Assembly: GCA_003454835.1 (NCBI GenBank)
Contig: DMTA01000002.1
Coordinates: 1 to 13,590 of the forward strand
Source: Achromobacter sp.
Lineage (GTDB): Bacteria > Pseudomonadota > Gammaproteobacteria > Burkholderiales > Burkholderiaceae_B
Direction of reading: 5' to 3'
Length of the DNA stretch: 13,590 bases
Below the pieces are notes generated by a model. It was given only the letters and a program-made list of their open reading frames with translations, was not told the DNA's origin and ran no database searches. This document shows, piece after piece, positions 8,578-13,590 of the stretch. Both the position numbers and the translations under genes were made by a program. Each line of letters starts with the position of its first letter. The stretch's first letter is position 1.

Positions 8578-8621
8578 TTATCCGTAAAATGTCGGTTTTT
8601 TTCCACAGATGTTGGGGATAA
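8578..8621. promoter_or_regulatory. Cluster of imperfect DnaA boxes at the parE start
   Basis: Against TTATNCACA: TTTTCCACA at 8599-8607 (one mismatch), TTATCCCCA on the minus strand at 8621-8613 (one mismatch), and TTATCCGTA at 8578-8586 (two mismatches). The minus-strand site overlaps the GGGGA ribosome-binding stretch (8614-8618) and abuts the TTG start. A -10-like TAAAAT lies at 8585-8590 with no matching -35. Confidence 0.35.
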
Positions 8622-8622
8622 C

Positions 8623-10583
<1,961 letters not shown>

Positions 10584-10584
<1 letters not shown>

Positions 10585-11183
10585 TGACCCCGTCCGCGCC
10601 CGGGCAAGCCCGCATGGTCGTCGACCTGACCGCCGACGATTACGCGGATTTCGCCGCCTATGTGTACAAACGGCCAGAACTGCGCCGCCGCCGTTACCGG
10701 TCTCATCTGCGCTTCGGCGTCCTGATGATCGTCGCGCTGCTGGCGTACCTGATCTGGCAGACCTGGGACGGCAAGGGCCCCAACTGGGGCGCGATTCTGC
10801 CGGTGTACTTCCAGGGGCTGGCGGTCGGGCTGGGCATTCTGGCGCTGTTGGCCCTGGCCTACGAATATGTGCTGCCCGGACTCGTGCGGATGAACACACG
10901 CCGCATGCTGGCCAAGCAGCCGGACACGCTGTACCTGGGACGGCACGAGCTGGACTTCGGCCCCGATGGCGTCACGGACAGCACGGCCTCCGCCTCCGGG
11001 CAGATGGCGTGGACCGACGTGCGGCGCGTCGAGGAAACCCCCGAACATCTCTATGTCATCCTCGGCACGCTGCAGGGCGTGATCATCCCCAAGCGCGGGC
11101 AGGACGCCGCCACGCTGCAGGCCGTGCGCGCCCAGATCCGCGCGCATGTCGCCGATACGCAGCTCATGGCGCCGTCCGCCTGA
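10584..11183 (+). CDS. Small two-helix membrane protein with YcxB-like C-terminal domain
   Basis: A 199-residue protein of unknown function. Visible parts are a charged N-terminal region with an RRRR cluster at 34-37, two hydrophobic membrane segments at about 44-60 and 77-97 joined by a short loop, and a soluble C-terminal part (about 118-190). The pattern there, a Trp (QMAWTDVRRVEE), then a hydrophobic strand (LYVILG) and VIIPKRG, resembles the YcxB-like domain. Its ATG overlaps the parE stop (TGATG), with GGAG 11 nt upstream, implying translational coupling to parE; parC follows 45 bp later. An internal Met11 is a less likely start because it loses the coupling. Base composition matches its neighbours, giving no sign of recent transfer. 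The family call is from pattern memory; a role in topoisomerase function is not established. Confidence 0.85.
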
Positions 11184-11228
11184 GGCGCATTGACGCCGTT
11201 TCGATGAATTTGTCTACCTGAACACATC

Positions 11229-13565
11229 ATGACCGACAGCAATCAACCCGGCCTGTTTGACTCCAACCCGCCCGGCGGCGACGGCGATGGCGACGGCAAC
11301 GCCGCCATCACGCTGGCGCGCTACGCGGAGCAGGCCTATCTGGACTACGCGGTTTCCGTGGTGCGCGGCCGCGCGCTGCCCGACGTCGGCGACGGCCAGA
11401 AGCCCGTGCAGCGCCGCATCCTTTTTGCCATGCAGGCCATGGGGCTGGGCTCCGGCGCCAAGCCCGTCAAATCGGCGCGCGTCGTCGGCGACGTGCTCGG
11501 TAAATACCACCCGCACGGCGACCAGGCTGCGTACGACGCCATGGTGCGCATGGCGCAGGATTTCTCGCTGCGCTATCCGCTGATCGACGGCCAGGGCAAC
11601 TTCGGTTCGCGCGACGGCGACAACGCCGCCGCCATGCGTTACACGGAAGCGCGTCTCACGCCCATCGCCAAGCTGCTGCTCGACGAGCTGGACGAGGGCA
11701 CCGTCGATTTCGTGCCCAACTACGACGGCAGTCAGCAAGAGCCGCAGATGCTGCCGGCGCGGCTGCCCGTGATGCTGCTGAACGGCGCCTCGGGCATTGC
11801 CGTCGGCATGGCCACCGAGATTCCGCCGCACAACCTGCGCGAGGTCGCCCAGGCTTGCGTGACCCTCATCAAGCAGCCGCAGTTGCCGGACGAGGAGCTG
11901 TACGCCATGATCCCGGGCCCGGATTTCGCGGGCGGCGGACAGATCATCACTCCGGCGGCCGATATCGCGCAGATCTACGGCGTGGGCCGCGGCTCGCTCA
12001 AAGTGCGTGCGCGTTGGCAGTTTGAAGAAATGGCGCGCGGCCAGTGGCAACTGGTCGTCAACGAACTGCCCCCGGGCACGTCCGGCCAGAAGGTGCTGGA
12101 AGAAATCGAGGAAATCACCAATCCCAAGGTCAAGACGGGCAAGAAGAGCCTGACGCCCGAGCAGACACAGGCCAAGGCCGTGATGCTGAACCTGCTGGAT
12201 GCCGTGCGCGACGAATCCGGCAAGGACGCCGCGGTGCGCCTGGTCTTCGAACCCAAGACTTCGCGGGTGGACCGCGACGAGTTCGTCAACACGCTGCTGG
12301 CGCAGACCAGCATGGAAGGCAGCGCCAGCGTCAATCTGGTGTGCATCGGCACCGACGGCCGGCCGCGCCAGAAGGGCTTGCGCGACATCCTGGTCGAGTG
12401 GTTGGCGTTCCGCACCAATACCGTGGTGCGCCGCACTCGCTTCCGCCTGGACAAGGTCATCGACCGCATCCATGTGCTGGAAGGGCGCATGGTCGTCTAC
12501 TTGAACGTGGACGAGGTCATCCAGACCATCCGCGAATCCGACGAGCCCCGCGCCGCGCTGATGCAACGCTTCAAGCTGTCCGAGCGTCAGGCCGAGGACA
12601 TCCTCGAAATGCGCCTGCGCCAATTGGCGCGCCTGGAAGGCTTCAAGATCGAACAGGAACTGGCTGACAAACGCAAGGATCAGATCTCGCTGCAGGAACT
12701 GCTGGACAATCCCACGACGCTCAAGCGCCTGCTGATCAAGGAAATCGAAGCCGACGCCAAGCAATATGGCGATGAGCGGCGCACGCTGATCGAAACCGCC
12801 GAGCGCGCCGTGCTGGAAACCAAGGTGCTGGACGAGCCGGTCACCGTGGTCGTGTCGCAGAAGGGCTGGCTGCGCGCCCGCCAGGGCCACGGCCATGACG
12901 CCTCGCAGTTCGGCTTCAAGCAGGGCGACGACCTGTACGGCGCCTTCGAGTGCCGCACCACCGACACGCTGATCGCGGTCGGCGACAACGGCCGGGTCTA
13001 CTCGGTGCCGGTGTCCGGCCTGCCGTCGGCGCGTGGCGATGGCCAACCGGTCACCACGATGATCGACCTGGAATCCGGCACGCGCATCGTCCACACGATC
13101 GCCGCCTCGGCCGACAGCCGTTGGCTGCTGGCAACCCGTGGCGGTTATGGGTTCGCCGCCAAGCTGTCCGACATGGTCAGCCGCCAGCGCGCGGGCAAGC
13201 AATTCATCACGCTTGAAACGGGCGACGAACTGTTGCGTCCGGTGCCGCTGTTTGCGGGCGCCCAGCAACTGGCGCTGCTGTCGCAAAAGGGCAAGTTCCT
13301 GGTCTTCGGCCTGGACGAGGTCAAGTCGCTGTCTGGCGGCGGACGCGGCACCATCCTGATGGGACTGGACGGCGCGGACAAGCTCGACCAGACCGTGCCG
13401 ATCGGCCCGAAGGGCTTGCGCGCCACCGGCATCTACCGCAACAAGATGACGGAAGACATCCTTGCGGGTGCGGACCTGGCGGTCTACGTTGGCAAGCGGG
13501 CCCGCAAGGGCCGGGCGCTGGACGTGCGGCCCAAGCAGCCGCTGCTGTCTCCGGTGCTGGGTTGA
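11229..13565 (+). CDS. parC: DNA topoisomerase IV subunit A (ParC)
   Basis: ParC is the DNA-cleaving subunit of topoisomerase IV. The 778-residue product (E. coli 752) has the breakage-reunion domain from about residue 28, with [11 protein letters not shown] at 55-65, the quinolone-determining helix [15 protein letters not shown] at 92-106 and the catalytic Arg137-Tyr138 in [11 protein letters not shown] long coiled tower region follows ([17 protein letters not shown]), then a beta-pinwheel C-terminal domain with degenerate GyrA-box-like sequences (around SRQRAGKQF). Degenerate boxes instead of a clean QRRGGKG fit ParC, not GyrA, as does the parE neighbour. Odd points: the usual Ser80-equivalent is Gln99, and a ~27-residue N-terminal tail contains QPGLF and a GDGDGDG run. 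The ATG at 11229 has no clear Shine-Dalgarno, and no better start is visible. It ends with TGA 25 bp before the window edge. Confidence 0.97.
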   Translation: MTDSNQPGLFDSNPPGGDGDGDGNAAITLARYAEQAYLDYAVSVVRGRALPDVGDGQKPVQRRILFAMQAMGLGSGAKPVKSARVVGDVLGKYHPHGDQAAYDAMVRMAQDFSLRYPLIDGQGNFGSRDGDNAAAMRYTEARLTPIAKLLLDELDEGTVDFVPNYDGSQQEPQMLPARLPVMLLNGASGIAVGMATEIPPHNLREVAQACVTLIKQPQLPDEELYAMIPGPDFAGGGQIITPAADIAQIYGVGRGSLKVRARWQFEEMARGQWQLVVNELPPGTSGQKVLEEIEEITNPKVKTGKKSLTPEQTQAKAVMLNLLDAVRDESGKDAAVRLVFEPKTSRVDRDEFVNTLLAQTSMEGSASVNLVCIGTDGRPRQKGLRDILVEWLAFRTNTVVRRTRFRLDKVIDRIHVLEGRMVVYLNVDEVIQTIRESDEPRAALMQRFKLSERQAEDILEMRLRQLARLEGFKIEQELADKRKDQISLQELLDNPTTLKRLLIKEIEADAKQYGDERRTLIETAERAVLETKVLDEPVTVVVSQKGWLRARQGHGHDASQFGFKQGDDLYGAFECRTTDTLIAVGDNGRVYSVPVSGLPSARGDGQPVTTMIDLESGTRIVHTIAASADSRWLLATRGGYGFAAKLSDMVSRQRAGKQFITLETGDELLRPVPLFAGAQQLALLSQKGKFLVFGLDEVKSLSGGGRGTILMGLDGADKLDQTVPIGPKGLRATGIYRNKMTEDILAGADLAVYVGKRARKGRALDVRPKQPLLSPVLG

Positions 13566-13590
13566 CGCCTGCGCGCCGCCTGACGCGGAA

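Larger units (their letters stand above)
8299..8622. other. Divergent trxA/parE control region
   Basis: A 324 bp stretch without a convincing gene, visibly richer in A/T in its trxA-side half than the flanking genes. From the trxA side it holds the trxA leader hairpin (8316-8350), a two-copy 24-bp tandem repeat (8378-8425), a nested dyad centred at 8481 (8443-8519), two short perfect dyads (8519-8528 and 8528-8541), and DnaA-box-like 9-mers up to the parE start (8578-8621). Promoters for both trxA and parE are expected inside it, but none is clear-cut. Confidence 0.7.

Noticed and set aside
7927..8622. Upstream extension of the parE frame to 7927, giving 885 codons
   Set aside because: The extra 232 codons run antisense through trxA and the intergenic region and resemble no ParE; homology begins exactly at TTG 8623.
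11190..11212. Possible promoter before parC (TTGACG at 11190-11195)
   Set aside because: No acceptable -10 lies 16-18 bp downstream (best is TCTACC), and the spacing suits read-through from parE.
11214..13286. 690-codon minus-strand open frame opposite parC, and a 773-codon one opposite parE (8578-10899)
   Set aside because: They are complements of well-conserved topoisomerase genes with composition typical of GC-driven antisense frames.

Overview
This is an ordinary chromosomal housekeeping region of a high-GC Gram-negative bacterium. The best fit is a betaproteobacterium of the Burkholderiales, probably Alcaligenaceae (Bordetella/Achromobacter type). That placement rests on remembered family sequences (Rho with exactly the E. 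coli residue numbering, ParE without the GyrB insertion, a YhdP-type AsmA protein, GlnE) plus strong G/C bias at third codon positions. No database search was run. I see no mobile element, CRISPR array, tRNA, rRNA or defence system, and no coding gene appears broken.

Layout, left to right. Positions 1-2643 (minus) hold glnE, the two-headed adenylyltransferase that controls glutamine synthetase; its last ~50 codons lie beyond the left edge. Divergent from it, 2729-6379 (plus) is a 1216-residue YhdP/AsmA-like envelope protein. A ~216 bp convergent gap follows, with a bidirectional intrinsic terminator (6546-6579) that also ends rho. Next, 8298-6596 (minus) is the widely conserved trxA-rho pair: thioredoxin, then transcription terminator Rho, separated by a hairpin and a C-rich, G-poor rho leader. 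Positions 8299-8622 are a 324 bp divergent control region between trxA and parE. From 8623 to 13565 (plus) lies a topoisomerase IV cluster: parE, a small two-helix membrane protein with a YcxB-like C-terminus whose start overlaps the parE stop, and parC.

How the genes relate. ParE and ParC form the ParE2ParC2 topoisomerase IV that decatenates replicated chromosomes. TrxA and Rho are general housekeeping products sharing a transcription direction. GlnE (nitrogen assimilation) and YhdP (lipid movement to the outer membrane) are functionally unrelated neighbours.

The coding content is conventional and I do not claim a new system. The places most worth a second look are non-coding or small: the trxA/parE intergenic region (a 24-bp tandem repeat, a nested dyad with one shared centre, two further dyads, and DnaA-box-like 9-mers running into the parE start), the rut-like rho leader, the membrane gene inserted between parE and parC, and a Gln at the quinolone-contact position of ParC.
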